From Paludibacteraceae bacterium (GTDB lineage: Bacteria; Bacteroidota; Bacteroidia; Bacteroidales; Paludibacteraceae): a stretch of DNA of 64,000 nucleotides. The stretch covers positions 124,001 to 188,000 of the forward strand of contig JAFTZQ010000005.1 of assembly GCA_017464475.1 (NCBI GenBank), read 5' to 3'. The position numbers and the translations under genes are program-made. Of the stretch, positions 41,626 to 49,701 are shown piece by piece; position 1 is the first letter of the stretch; the number at the start of each line of letters is the position of its first letter. The notes below the pieces were generated by a model. The model was not told where the DNA came from and searched no databases. It was given only the letters and a program-made list of their open reading frames with translations.

Positions 41626-43044
41626 ATGATCAAGCCTTTCATGGACAAAAACTTCCTGCTGCAGACAGAGACCGCGCAGGAGCTGTATCACGAGCATGCG
41701 GCTAAGATGCCGATTATCGATTATCACTGTCACCTTATTCCCCAGATGGTTGCCGAAAACAAACGTTTTGAGTCGATTGCACAGATTTGGCTCATGGGCG
41801 ACCACTACAAATGGCGCGCTATGCGTTCCAACGGTGTGGACGAGCGTTTCTGTACCGGCAAGGACACGACCGACTGGGAGAAGTTCGAGAAATGGGCGGA
41901 GACTGTTCCTTACACTTTCCGCAACCCGTTGTACCACTGGACCCATCTGGAGCTCAAGACCGCTTTCGGTATCGAGGAGCGTCTGAACCCCGAGACCGCA
42001 CGCGCTATCTATGACAAGTGCAACGACCTGATTGCCAACGACCCGAAGTTCTGTCCGCGCGGACTGATGAAGCACTACCATGTAGAGCTCGTCTGCACGA
42101 CCGATGATCCGGCTGACAGCCTGGAGTGGCACAAGATGGTGAAGGAAGACCCGACCGCAGAGGTTCGTATGTTGCCGACTTGGCGTCCGGACGCAGGTAT
42201 GAATATCGAAGCGGCTACTTGGAAAGCTTACATTGAGAAACTCTCCGCGGTTAGCGGTGTAGCAATCGCCACGTTTGGCGATTTAGTAGATGCGCTGCAG
42301 AAACGTCATGACTTCTTTGAGTCGATGGGTTGTCGTCTATCCGACCACGGTATCGAGGAGTTCTACGACGAGCCGTACACCGACGCAGAGATCAACGCTA
42401 TCTTCCAAAAAGCCCTCGCAGGCAAGGAACTCAGCGTTTATGAGATCCGTCAGTACAAGCACGCTTACCTGCACGCACAGGCTGAGATGGACTATGCTTC
42501 GGGCTGGACGCAGCAATACCACTACGGTGCTATCCGTAATAACAACAGCAAGATGTTCGCAGCCCTCGGCGCAGACACCGGTTTCGACTCCATCGGCGAG
42601 TTCACGACTGCAAAAGCCATGAGCCATTTCCTCGACGAAATGAACAGCGAAGGACACCTCGCTAAGACCATTCTCTACAACCTCAACCCGTGTGCAAACG
42701 AAGTGATCGCTACTATGTTGGGTAACTTCCAGGACGGTTCGGTACCGGGTAAGATTCAGTTCGGTTCGGGCTGGTGGTTCCTCGATCAGAAGGACGGTAT
42801 GGAGAAGCAGATGATGGCACTCTCCAACCTCGGTCTCTTGAGCCGCATGGTAGGTATGCTGACCGACAGCCGTTCGTTCCTGAGCTATCCGCGTCATGAG
42901 TATTTCCGCCGCACGCTCTGCAACGTCCTCGGCAATGATATCGAGAACGGCATGATCCCGTACACCGGCTACGAGAAAGCCCGCGTTCAACAGATGGTAG
43001 AAGACATCTGCTACAACAACGCGAAGCAGTATTTTAAATTTTAA
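41626..43044 (+). CDS. uxaC: glucuronate/galacturonate isomerase
   Basis: The 472-aa protein has the amidohydrolase-like metal motif PIIDYHCHLIPQMVAENKRF near residue 30, WLMGDHYKWRAMRSNGVDE near 58 (family diagnostic), VCTTDDPADSLEWH near 158, and FGSGWWFLDQKDGMEKQM near 380. It converts D-glucuronate to fructuronate and D-galacturonate to tagaturonate, feeding UxaB and UxaA at 20994-24150. A second ATG at 41641 is possible. Its last eight codons (ending AKQYFKF) are echoed 22 nt after the stop. It heads the hexuronate cluster interrupted by the defence cassette. Confidence 0.97.
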   Translation: MIKPFMDKNFLLQTETAQELYHEHAAKMPIIDYHCHLIPQMVAENKRFESIAQIWLMGDHYKWRAMRSNGVDERFCTGKDTTDWEKFEKWAETVPYTFRNPLYHWTHLELKTAFGIEERLNPETARAIYDKCNDLIANDPKFCPRGLMKHYHVELVCTTDDPADSLEWHKMVKEDPTAEVRMLPTWRPDAGMNIEAATWKAYIEKLSAVSGVAIATFGDLVDALQKRHDFFESMGCRLSDHGIEEFYDEPYTDAEINAIFQKALAGKELSVYEIRQYKHAYLHAQAEMDYASGWTQQYHYGAIRNNNSKMFAALGADTGFDSIGEFTTAKAMSHFLDEMNSEGHLAKTILYNLNPCANEVIATMLGNFQDGSVPGKIQFGSGWWFLDQKDGMEKQMMALSNLGLLSRMVGMLTDSRSFLSYPRHEYFRRTLCNVLGNDIENGMIPYTGYEKARVQQMVEDICYNNAKQYFKF

Positions 43045-43066
43045 TTTAAAATCATCGTGCCTTATG

Positions 43067-43090
43067 GCTAAGAACTACTTTAAGTTCTAA
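43067..43090 (+). pseudogene. second copy of the uxaC 3' end
   Basis: These 24 nt encode AKNYFKF plus stop, against AKQYFKF plus stop at 43021-43044, with 18 of 24 bases identical. Most differences are at third codon positions, and the second copy has the more C/G-ending codons typical of the flanking host genes. It looks like a gene-end relic left by recombination. Confidence 0.55.
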
Positions 43091-43103
43091 ATGACTACAT
43101 ATC

Positions 43104-43139
43104 CCCGCTTGCCTCTCAAAACGAGAGGTGGGCGAGGAG
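43104..43139. repeat. hairpin CCTCTC/GAGAGG downstream of uxaC
   Basis: CCTCTC (43112-43117) pairs with GAGAGG (43123-43128) over loop AAAAC, flanked by CCCCGC and TGGGCGAGG. It resembles the C-rich repeat family. There is no T run, so it is a weak terminator candidate. Confidence 0.45.
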
Positions 43140-43191
43140 TGGTTAACGTGTAGATTTTGCACGTTATTTATGGCAGATATGAATAAATATT

Positions 43192-43347
43192 ATGAGTATA
43201 GATTTTCCTATCGCAATTGGAAAATCTAAGAAAGAACCGACAATCGCAATTGCAAATAGTGCCACAATCAAGATTTATCGGTTATTAACCGACAAGACCA
43301 TGCCGGATATGGAGGAACTGAAAAGAATATTGTCAAAAGAACCATAG
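43192..43347 (+). CDS. possible 51-aa protein upstream of the McrBC-like genes
   Basis: An ATG at 43192 opens 51 codons, MSIDFPIAIGKSKKEPTIAI followed by ANSATIKIYRLLTDKTMPDM and a short acidic/basic tail, ending TAG at 43345. Codon composition is AT-rich like the cassette. No signal peptide or motif is present. It lies 168 nt before the McrB-like gene, with a short degenerate spacer containing GACCGA words (43381-43425). It could be a small accessory or antitoxin-like protein, or chance. Confidence 0.35.
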   Translation: MSIDFPIAIGKSKKEPTIAIANSATIKIYRLLTDKTMPDMEELKRILSKEP

Positions 43348-43514
43348 CCACCACACGACAGGTTGAGTTGTGGATGGGAACGATGACCGATTCGCCACCG
43401 ACCGATGACCGAGAGAAGACCGAGACATGAGCGAGAAAAGAAAGCAAAAAAATAATCCCACCATGGCTTCGTCATAGCACAATGAATGAAAAACACTAAA
43501 CACATATTTTTGAA

Positions 43515-45188
43515 ATGAATGAACTAGAACGCTTTAAACATTTGTTAGAATATTTTGTGGCTCATTTGGACTATGTCCAAAATCTTTCAACAAACTATAA
43601 TGGATATAGCGAATATATCCAACCGTTGGTTGAAAGCAAACAATTTGTTGCTAAAGGGTTAGGATATAAAGGACATAATATTCAAAAACAAGTCGCCCAA
43701 TGGGATACCTATGCTAATGGAAGAATGTGTGTTAACATTAATCCGGCGTATGGTAGCTATAAAACAAAAAATACCTATATTAACTGGGAAACAACCGGCA
43801 TAAATATTATTGCCAACTGGAAGAAAGATAGAGTAATTGGACTTATGCTCGTGGATTATGATGAAGAAGAAGGATGGTCTAATCAAGCATGCAAATTCTC
43901 TGTGGAAGAGTTAGGCTTATATAAAGAAACTGATGACATAAACAGCAATCTTAAAGCGTTATTTAATGAATTTAACAGACGTAAAGAAAGCGTAGATATG
44001 GAAAGAAAACAGAAATCAAATCATGAGAAATATAAAGGAGTTATTGAACTATTGAAGTTAAACTCTAACATAATTCTTACTGGTGCTCCTGGCACAGGTA
44101 AGACATATATGGCAAAAGAGATTGCTGAGGCTATGGGAGCGGAGTGGAAAATGGTTCAATTCCATCCATCGTATGATTATACTGATTTTGTAGAAGGAAT
44201 TCGACCACAAGAGGATAAGAGTTTCAAACGAGTAGATGGAGTATTTAAGTCCTTTTGTAAGCATGCTTTGGAATCAAAGGAAACCATAATGGATAATTTT
44301 GAAGAAGTGTGGGCAAAATTGGTAGATTATCTCAGCGAAAATGAGTATATAGATGTTCCATTGCTATCCAATCCTAAATTAAATATTAGAGTAGAATTGA
44401 ACGAATTTGGAACAGGGCTCGCCAATAGAACCTATCCAAATGGTGAGTATAAAAAAGATGAATGGATAAATGGGAAATCAAAATTTTTTAGTAAAGAACA
44501 ACTTTACAATGTTTATCGAGGTCTAAAAGGTGTTCCACAAGGCGGGCATGACAATTATAGACGCGCTATTGTTAATTATCTTAAAGAGAAGATGGGGTTG
44601 GTTGAATATAATACAACCTCAAATAAAACCAATAAACCGTTTGTATTCATTATTGACGAAATTAATCGTGGCGAAATAAGCAAAATATTCGGTGAACTAT
44701 TCTTCTCTATAGATCCCGGGTATAGAGGAAAAGGTGGGCTGGTAGACACACAATATCAAAATATGATTTCAGAGGGTGATCCTTTTAAGGAAGGATTCTA
44801 TGTTCCTGAAAATGTATATGTTATCGGAACAATGAATGATATTGACCGTTCTGTAGAAAGCATGGATTTTGCTATGCGTCGCCGTTTTGCATGGAAAGAA
44901 GTTACAGCAGCAGAGAGTTATGATGCGATTATTACCGACTATAGTAAGTTTACAGACGCACAGAAAACAGAGATTAAACAACGAATGACACGTCTTAACG
45001 CAAAAATAGACGATGAACTAGGAAGAGCATATCAAATAGGGGCTTCTTATTTCCTAAAACTCAAAGGCAACGATTTTGAAACATTGTGGAAGAACTATCT
45101 GGAGGGATTATTATTTGAATACTTCCGAGGAGAAAGAGACGCGAAACAGAAAGTAGAAGAATTACACGCAGAATATAACAATGAGTAA
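43515..45188 (+). CDS. mcrB: McrB-like AAA+ GTPase
   Basis: The 557-aa protein has a ~165-residue N-terminal domain of unknown target specificity (YSEYIQPLVESKQFV, WETTGINIIANW). The AAA+ motor follows: Walker A GAPGTGKT at 190-197, FIIDEINRGEISKIFGELFF (Walker B) near 378, and GTMNDIDRSVESMDFAMRRR near 438. This last block corresponds to the NxxD signature that gives McrB GTP preference (usually MNTADRS). It would translocate DNA and drive the McrC nuclease in type IV (modified-DNA) restriction. It overlaps the McrC-like gene by 8 nt. The DNA is AT-richer than the flanks. Confidence 0.88.
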   Translation: MNELERFKHLLEYFVAHLDYVQNLSTNYNGYSEYIQPLVESKQFVAKGLGYKGHNIQKQVAQWDTYANGRMCVNINPAYGSYKTKNTYINWETTGINIIANWKKDRVIGLMLVDYDEEEGWSNQACKFSVEELGLYKETDDINSNLKALFNEFNRRKESVDMERKQKSNHEKYKGVIELLKLNSNIILTGAPGTGKTYMAKEIAEAMGAEWKMVQFHPSYDYTDFVEGIRPQEDKSFKRVDGVFKSFCKHALESKETIMDNFEEVWAKLVDYLSENEYIDVPLLSNPKLNIRVELNEFGTGLANRTYPNGEYKKDEWINGKSKFFSKEQLYNVYRGLKGVPQGGHDNYRRAIVNYLKEKMGLVEYNTTSNKTNKPFVFIIDEINRGEISKIFGELFFSIDPGYRGKGGLVDTQYQNMISEGDPFKEGFYVPENVYVIGTMNDIDRSVESMDFAMRRRFAWKEVTAAESYDAIITDYSKFTDAQKTEIKQRMTRLNAKIDDELGRAYQIGASYFLKLKGNDFETLWKNYLEGLLFEYFRGERDAKQKVEELHAEYNNE

Positions 45189-46473
45189 TCTGCTTCAAAT
45201 AGCGGATAATAGCAAGTGTGATTTTGACGCAAACCAATTTGCGGAATTACGCTCATTAGCAGGAGTGCCTATCAAGAATCTACAACTTGATAGTAATTCC
45301 AATTTGCTTGTGTTTCCACAAAACTTAAGTGATTGCCCAGATAACATACAAGATAGCACAATCTTTACTATTGAAGGAGACAAAATTATATCGACAGGCA
45401 ATATTATGGGTTTTGTGGGATATAAAAATATGCGCTTGCGCATTCATTCACGTTTTGCAAAAGAGGAAGAGCAAGACTTCTTTTTGCATTATATGTTGCA
45501 GCGTGTCTTTGCAATCAATCTGTTTGATCTCAAGTACACATCTAATCAAACTAGTGTTTTCGATTTCTTGATATATTTATTTCCTGCTTTCCTTAAACGG
45601 GCATTCCGACAGGGCTTATATAAGGAATATCAAACGCTCCATTATAATAATCCGCACGTACGCGGGAAAATTGATATCGCTCAACATATTCGTAGAAATA
45701 TGCCGTTTACAGGAAACATTGCATACAAAACACGAGAATATGCCTATGACAATAGTGTGACACAACTGGTACGGCATACAATAGAATATATCCGCTTGCA
45801 TCCTTACGCAAAAAGTATTCTACAAAATGATGCAGATACAAAAGAAGCAGTTAAAGCAATAGAAGAAGCAACAATTTCATATAATCGTCATGATAGAGTT
45901 CGCATTATTAGTATGAATTTGCGTCCTATACTTCATCCGTATTATTGTGAATATCGATATCTACAACAATTATGTTTGCAAATTTTGCGACATGAGGAAC
46001 TTAAGTATGGCACTACCGATGATGAAATATACGGAATTCTGTTTGATGGAGCTTGGTTATGGGAAGAATATTTAGCAACGATTTTAACTGATTATATCCA
46101 TCCTCGTAACAAGGAACGGCGAGGAGTAAAATACTTGTTTGAAAATAAACGAGGCCCTCGTTATCCGGATTTTTACAATGAAAGCATGGTGTTGGATGCC
46201 AAGTACAAATCAAACAATAATAAGAAACATGTTGCAGAAATTGACCGTGATGACATCCATCAAATAGTTAGTTATATGTGGATGGATAAACTGGAAGAAG
46301 GAGGATTTATAAGCCCTACAGAAGAACCTCAAAATGTTTTGTCTGCAACATTAAAAGGACATCAAGGAAAAGTTAAACTTTATCAGCTACACATTCCCAC
46401 TGCTCCCAATTGGACTGCTTTTGTCCAACAAATGAGAGAAAATGAAAGAACTTTGCTTAATCAGATAAGCTAA
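45181..46473 (+). CDS. mcrC: McrC-like restriction nuclease subunit
   Basis: The 430-aa protein has an N-terminal region with IISTGNIMGFVGYKNMRLRI, a middle part with YNNPHVRGKIDIAQHIRRNM near residue 157 (typical McrC), and a PD-(D/E)xK nuclease core: GPRYPDFYNESMVLDAKYKS at about 325-343, with Asp, Asp-Ala-Lys and Tyr-Lys in the expected order, followed by DDIHQIVSYMWM. It overlaps McrB by 8 nt. With McrB it should form a DNA-cleaving complex. Target modification is unknown. Confidence 0.88.
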   Translation: MSNLLQIADNSKCDFDANQFAELRSLAGVPIKNLQLDSNSNLLVFPQNLSDCPDNIQDSTIFTIEGDKIISTGNIMGFVGYKNMRLRIHSRFAKEEEQDFFLHYMLQRVFAINLFDLKYTSNQTSVFDFLIYLFPAFLKRAFRQGLYKEYQTLHYNNPHVRGKIDIAQHIRRNMPFTGNIAYKTREYAYDNSVTQLVRHTIEYIRLHPYAKSILQNDADTKEAVKAIEEATISYNRHDRVRIISMNLRPILHPYYCEYRYLQQLCLQILRHEELKYGTTDDEIYGILFDGAWLWEEYLATILTDYIHPRNKERRGVKYLFENKRGPRYPDFYNESMVLDAKYKSNNNKKHVAEIDRDDIHQIVSYMWMDKLEEGGFISPTEEPQNVLSATLKGHQGKVKLYQLHIPTAPNWTAFVQQMRENERTLLNQIS

Positions 46474-46476
46474 AAA

Positions 46477-47298
46477 ATGATGACATCACCAGCAATACAA
46501 ATACCAATAGAAACGCAGCGCAAACAGGAGAAGTTAGCAAACTTGAAGCAAAAACTTGCGGAGTTATTTGAGAGGCGTGAGCATATGATTAATTATGAGC
46601 GACCTCATCTATTGGCAGCATATACAAAACTTATTGGTGAATATAAATATGAAGAGTTTGCTCTACAAATAGCCATTAAGCGGTATAAGCGAAAAGCAGA
46701 ACTTATACAAACGCGAATTAATCGCAATGAACCAATAATAATTGAAGCTATTGAACAGCAACTAAATGAGGAATTCGCAGAATACGAACGGCTATTACAA
46801 GAGCAGCTCGAACAAATAAAAGCGGCAACGGAATTGTTGAATGCACCGCTTCTGTCTGAAGAAGAAGCAAAAGAGTTGAAACAATTATACCGATTGTTAG
46901 TTAAACGATTACATCCGGACTGGAATCCTGATTTAACACAAGAGGAACGTGACCTATTTGTACGTGTGCAGGCGGCTTATAACACGGCAAATCTGCAAGA
47001 ATTAAGAAACATTCTGCTGATGATAGAAGCGAAAGAGCCGATAATGTTAAGAGAAGAAATTATTGACAACGAAATTACTCATTATGAGAAAAGTGTAGAT
47101 GACTTGAAGAAACGAATAGAAGAATTAGAAAAAACCTTCCCATTTATTATGCGGGAAATATTGAATAATGAGGAAGAAATAAAAAAGCAGCAAGATGAAA
47201 TAAAAGCGAATATTACCAAACTACAAGAAGATAAAAATAAATGGGCGGCATATGTAGGTATAATGACTATGCCAAGAAGCGGAATGGGAGAAGCATAA
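46477..47298 (+). CDS. coiled-coil protein with J-domain-like HPD motif
   Basis: The 273-aa protein is almost entirely helical: two long coiled-coil segments (residues ~12-125 and ~195-258). Between them lies a segment like helices II and III of a J domain: EAKELKQLYRLLVKRLHPDW with the HPD tripeptide at 146-148, then DLFVRVQAAYNTANLQEL. Canonical helix I is not obvious. In J proteins HPD stimulates Hsp70 (DnaK) ATPase. It starts 3 nt after the McrC-like gene and is followed by the HIRAN gene after 1 nt, so it is part of the defence cassette. Function is inferred only. Confidence 0.8.
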   Translation: MMTSPAIQIPIETQRKQEKLANLKQKLAELFERREHMINYERPHLLAAYTKLIGEYKYEEFALQIAIKRYKRKAELIQTRINRNEPIIIEAIEQQLNEEFAEYERLLQEQLEQIKAATELLNAPLLSEEEAKELKQLYRLLVKRLHPDWNPDLTQEERDLFVRVQAAYNTANLQELRNILLMIEAKEPIMLREEIIDNEITHYEKSVDDLKKRIEELEKTFPFIMREILNNEEEIKKQQDEIKANITKLQEDKNKWAAYVGIMTMPRSGMGEA

Positions 47299-47299
47299 A

Positions 47300-47701
47300 A
47301 TGGAAACAAGTATTGTAAAACTAAGTCCTGAACTATTGGCAATGTTTGCCGGGCAAGCAGGTGCAAACGCTCTGGCTCCATTTACGCGTGAAGTATTTTT
47401 GCTGGATATTGATGTGGCGGGAACGGGTTATTGTGAGCAAATAAATGAAATCTATCCTAAATTGAATATAGGGACTGTTTTGCAAATGTGCCGCGACCCG
47501 AAAAACAAGTATGACGAAAAAGCAATAGGCATCTACTACGAGCAAACACGAATTGGATGGGTGCCACGTACAATGAATGCAGTAATCAGTCGTTTGATGG
47601 ATGCAGGAAAAGCATTTTTCTGCCGCATAACAGAATTGTCCGAATCCTCATCCGAAAACAAATGGAAAAATATAGAATGTAAAATATATATGGTAGAATA
47701 A
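47300..47701 (+). CDS. HIRAN-domain protein
   Basis: The 133-aa protein starts 1 nt after the previous stop. Residues ~30-125 match the HIRAN pattern: REVFLLDIDVAGTGY, then GTVLQMCRDPKNKYDEKAIG (R-x-P-x-N-x-Y-D), and IGWVPRTMNAVISRLMDAGK, ending in FFCRITELSES. HIRAN is a small DNA-end-binding domain, in HLTF for example for 3' ends, and it also occurs alone in bacteria. In this cassette it could sense damaged or phage DNA ends. Last gene of the run; no clear terminator. Confidence 0.8.
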   Translation: METSIVKLSPELLAMFAGQAGANALAPFTREVFLLDIDVAGTGYCEQINEIYPKLNIGTVLQMCRDPKNKYDEKAIGIYYEQTRIGWVPRTMNAVISRLMDAGKAFFCRITELSESSSENKWKNIECKIYMVE

Positions 47702-47887
47702 AGTACAGAGACACGGATAAACATAGTGGATTGAGAGTGGCTTGAGAGAGGCTGATTGACCGCTAAGTTATCGTGAATAGTTATCGTCTCGTATCCGTTC
47801 GAATAAGGATATTGATAAATCGAAAGAAAACAGTAAAGCAAAACAATAATTAACAATATTTATTAACCAATTTAATTCATTTAACCT
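47702..47887. other. spacer between the defence cassette and kdgK
   Basis: The 186-nt AT-rich spacer contains TTATCG words (47768-47795). I see no TAnnTTTG promoter with certainty and no gene. It is the right boundary zone of the cassette; base composition changes from AT-rich to the host type at about 47890. Confidence 0.5.
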
Positions 47888-48913
47888 ATGGCTAAAATTA
47901 TTACGTTGGGCGAGATTATGCTCCGCCTGAGTCCTGAAGGACAAGACCGTTTCATCCAGTCTGATCACTTTAGAATTATTCCTGGAGGTGGTGAGGCTAA
48001 CGTAGCTATTTCGTGCGCTAACTACGGCCACGAGGCTTATTTCGTTACCAAACTGCCGAAGCACGAGATCGGTCAGATTGCCGTTAACTCGTTGCGTCGT
48101 TATGGTGTAAAAGACGATTATATCGTTCGCGGTGGCGACCGCGTGGGTCTGTATTATTGCGAGACCGGTGCTTCGATGCGTCCGTCGAAAGTGATTTACG
48201 ACCGTGCACACAGCGCTATCGCTGAGGCTGATCCAAAGGACTTTGACTTCGATAAGATCATGGAAGGCGCCGCATGGTTCCACTGGAGCGGAATCACTCC
48301 GGCTATCTCGGACAAGGCTGCTGAGATCACCAAATTGGCTTGCGAGGCTGCAAAACGTCACGGCGTAACCGTTTCGGTTGACCTGAACTTCCGTAAGAAA
48401 CTGTGGACCAGCGAGAAAGCTATCTCGATCATGCGTCCGTTGATGAAGTATGTTGACGTTTGTATCGGCAACGAGGAGGACGCAGAGCTGTGCCTCGGCT
48501 TCAAACCCGATGCTGACGTAGAAGGCGGCGAGACCAACGCTGAGGGCTACAAGGGCATCTTCGAGCAGATGATGAAAGAGTTCGGCTTCAAGTACGTTGT
48601 TTCGACGCTTCGCGAGAGCTACAGCGCAACCTTCAACGGCTGGAAGGCGATGATCTACAACGGCAAGGAGTTCTACCAGAGCAAGCGTTACGAGATCAAC
48701 CCGATCATCGACCGCGTGGGTGGTGGTGACTCGTTCTCCGGCGGTCTGATTCACGGTATGCTCAAATATCCGGACAACCAAGGTGCAGCGCTTGAGTTCG
48801 CAGTAGCTGCCAGTGCATTGAAGCACACCATCAACGGCGACTACAACCTCGTCAGCGAGGACGAAGTACTGAGCCTTGCAGGTGGTAATGCTAACGGACG
48901 TGTACAGAGATAA
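47888..48913 (+). CDS. kdgK: 2-keto-3-deoxygluconate kinase
   Basis: The 341-aa PfkB-family kinase has the start AKIITLGEIMLRLSPEG, RIIPGGGEANVAISCANYG near residue 30 (substrate glycines), VDLNFRKKLW near 165, VGNEED-type region and the catalytic DRVGGGDSFSGGLIHGML near 278 (anion hole and base Asp). It phosphorylates 2-keto-3-deoxygluconate, the UxaA product, with ATP to KDPG. It is followed by kdgA and the hexuronate transporter, with CGATATATCGA-type word spacers between them. Confidence 0.96.
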   Translation: MAKIITLGEIMLRLSPEGQDRFIQSDHFRIIPGGGEANVAISCANYGHEAYFVTKLPKHEIGQIAVNSLRRYGVKDDYIVRGGDRVGLYYCETGASMRPSKVIYDRAHSAIAEADPKDFDFDKIMEGAAWFHWSGITPAISDKAAEITKLACEAAKRHGVTVSVDLNFRKKLWTSEKAISIMRPLMKYVDVCIGNEEDAELCLGFKPDADVEGGETNAEGYKGIFEQMMKEFGFKYVVSTLRESYSATFNGWKAMIYNGKEFYQSKRYEINPIIDRVGGGDSFSGGLIHGMLKYPDNQGAALEFAVAASALKHTINGDYNLVSEDEVLSLAGGNANGRVQR

Positions 48914-48974
48914 ATCCGACATATCGATATTTCGATAAATCGATATACCGAAGTTTTAACAAGAAAGGAAAATT

Positions 48975-49643
48975 ATGGCAAAGTTTGATAAGTTTCAGGT
49001 GATGGCGAAGATTGCCGCTGCACCGATGGTTCCTGTGTTCTATCACAAGGACGTAGAAGTTTGTAAGAACGTGATTAAGGCTTGCTACGAGGGCGGCGTA
49101 CGCGCTTTCGAGTTCACCAACCGTGGCGATTTCGCACACGAGGTGTTCGGCGAGTTGAGCAAGTGGGTAGCTGTTGAGTGCCCGGAGTTGGCGCTCGGTA
49201 TCGGTAGCGTTGTAGATGCTCCGACTGCTGCTCTCTATCTGCAATTGGGTGCTAACTTCGTGGTTGGTCCGTTGTTCAACAAAGATATCGCAGTAGTCTG
49301 CAACCGTCGTTGCGTGACTTACTGTCCGGGTTGCCTCACACCGAGCGAGATCGGTGCGGCTCAGGAGGTTGGTTGCGACTTCACGAAGGTGTTCCCGGGC
49401 GATGTAGTTGGTCCGAACCTCGTGAAGGGTCTGATGGCTCCGATGCCGTGGTCGAAGATCATGGTTACCGGCGGCGTGGCTCCGGAGAAAGAGAACCTCG
49501 AGAAATGGTTCGCCGCAGGCGTTTACTGCGTAGGTATGGGCAGCAAGCTCTTCCCGAGCGACAAGGTGAAAGCCGGCGACTGGGCTTACGTAACCGCAAA
49601 GTGCAAAGAGTGCTTTGAAATCATCGCTAATTGTAAAAAATAA
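48975..49643 (+). CDS. kdgA: KDPG aldolase (2-dehydro-3-deoxyphosphogluconate aldolase)
   Basis: The 222-aa class I aldolase has [10 protein letters not shown] near residue 37 (catalytic Glu), [40 protein letters not shown], and [14 protein letters not shown] near 137, where the Lys is expected to form the Schiff base, then [16 protein letters not shown] (phosphate site). It splits KDPG to pyruvate and glyceraldehyde 3-phosphate. It sits directly after kdgK and completes the hexuronate pathway; the upstream spacer (48914-48974) is made of ATATCGATA words. Confidence 0.95.
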   Translation: MAKFDKFQVMAKIAAAPMVPVFYHKDVEVCKNVIKACYEGGVRAFEFTNRGDFAHEVFGELSKWVAVECPELALGIGSVVDAPTAALYLQLGANFVVGPLFNKDIAVVCNRRCVTYCPGCLTPSEIGAAQEVGCDFTKVFPGDVVGPNLVKGLMAPMPWSKIMVTGGVAPEKENLEKWFAAGVYCVGMGSKLFPSDKVKAGDWAYVTAKCKECFEIIANCKK

Positions 49644-49701
49644 TCCGATATATCGGGAAATCGAGATATCGAAATATCGAATCTTTTAATGAAAAACAAG
49701 A

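Noticed and set aside
43500-43514. TATTTTTG as a promoter of the McrB-like gene
   Set aside because: It ends 2 nt before the start codon at 43515, leaving no room for a leader.
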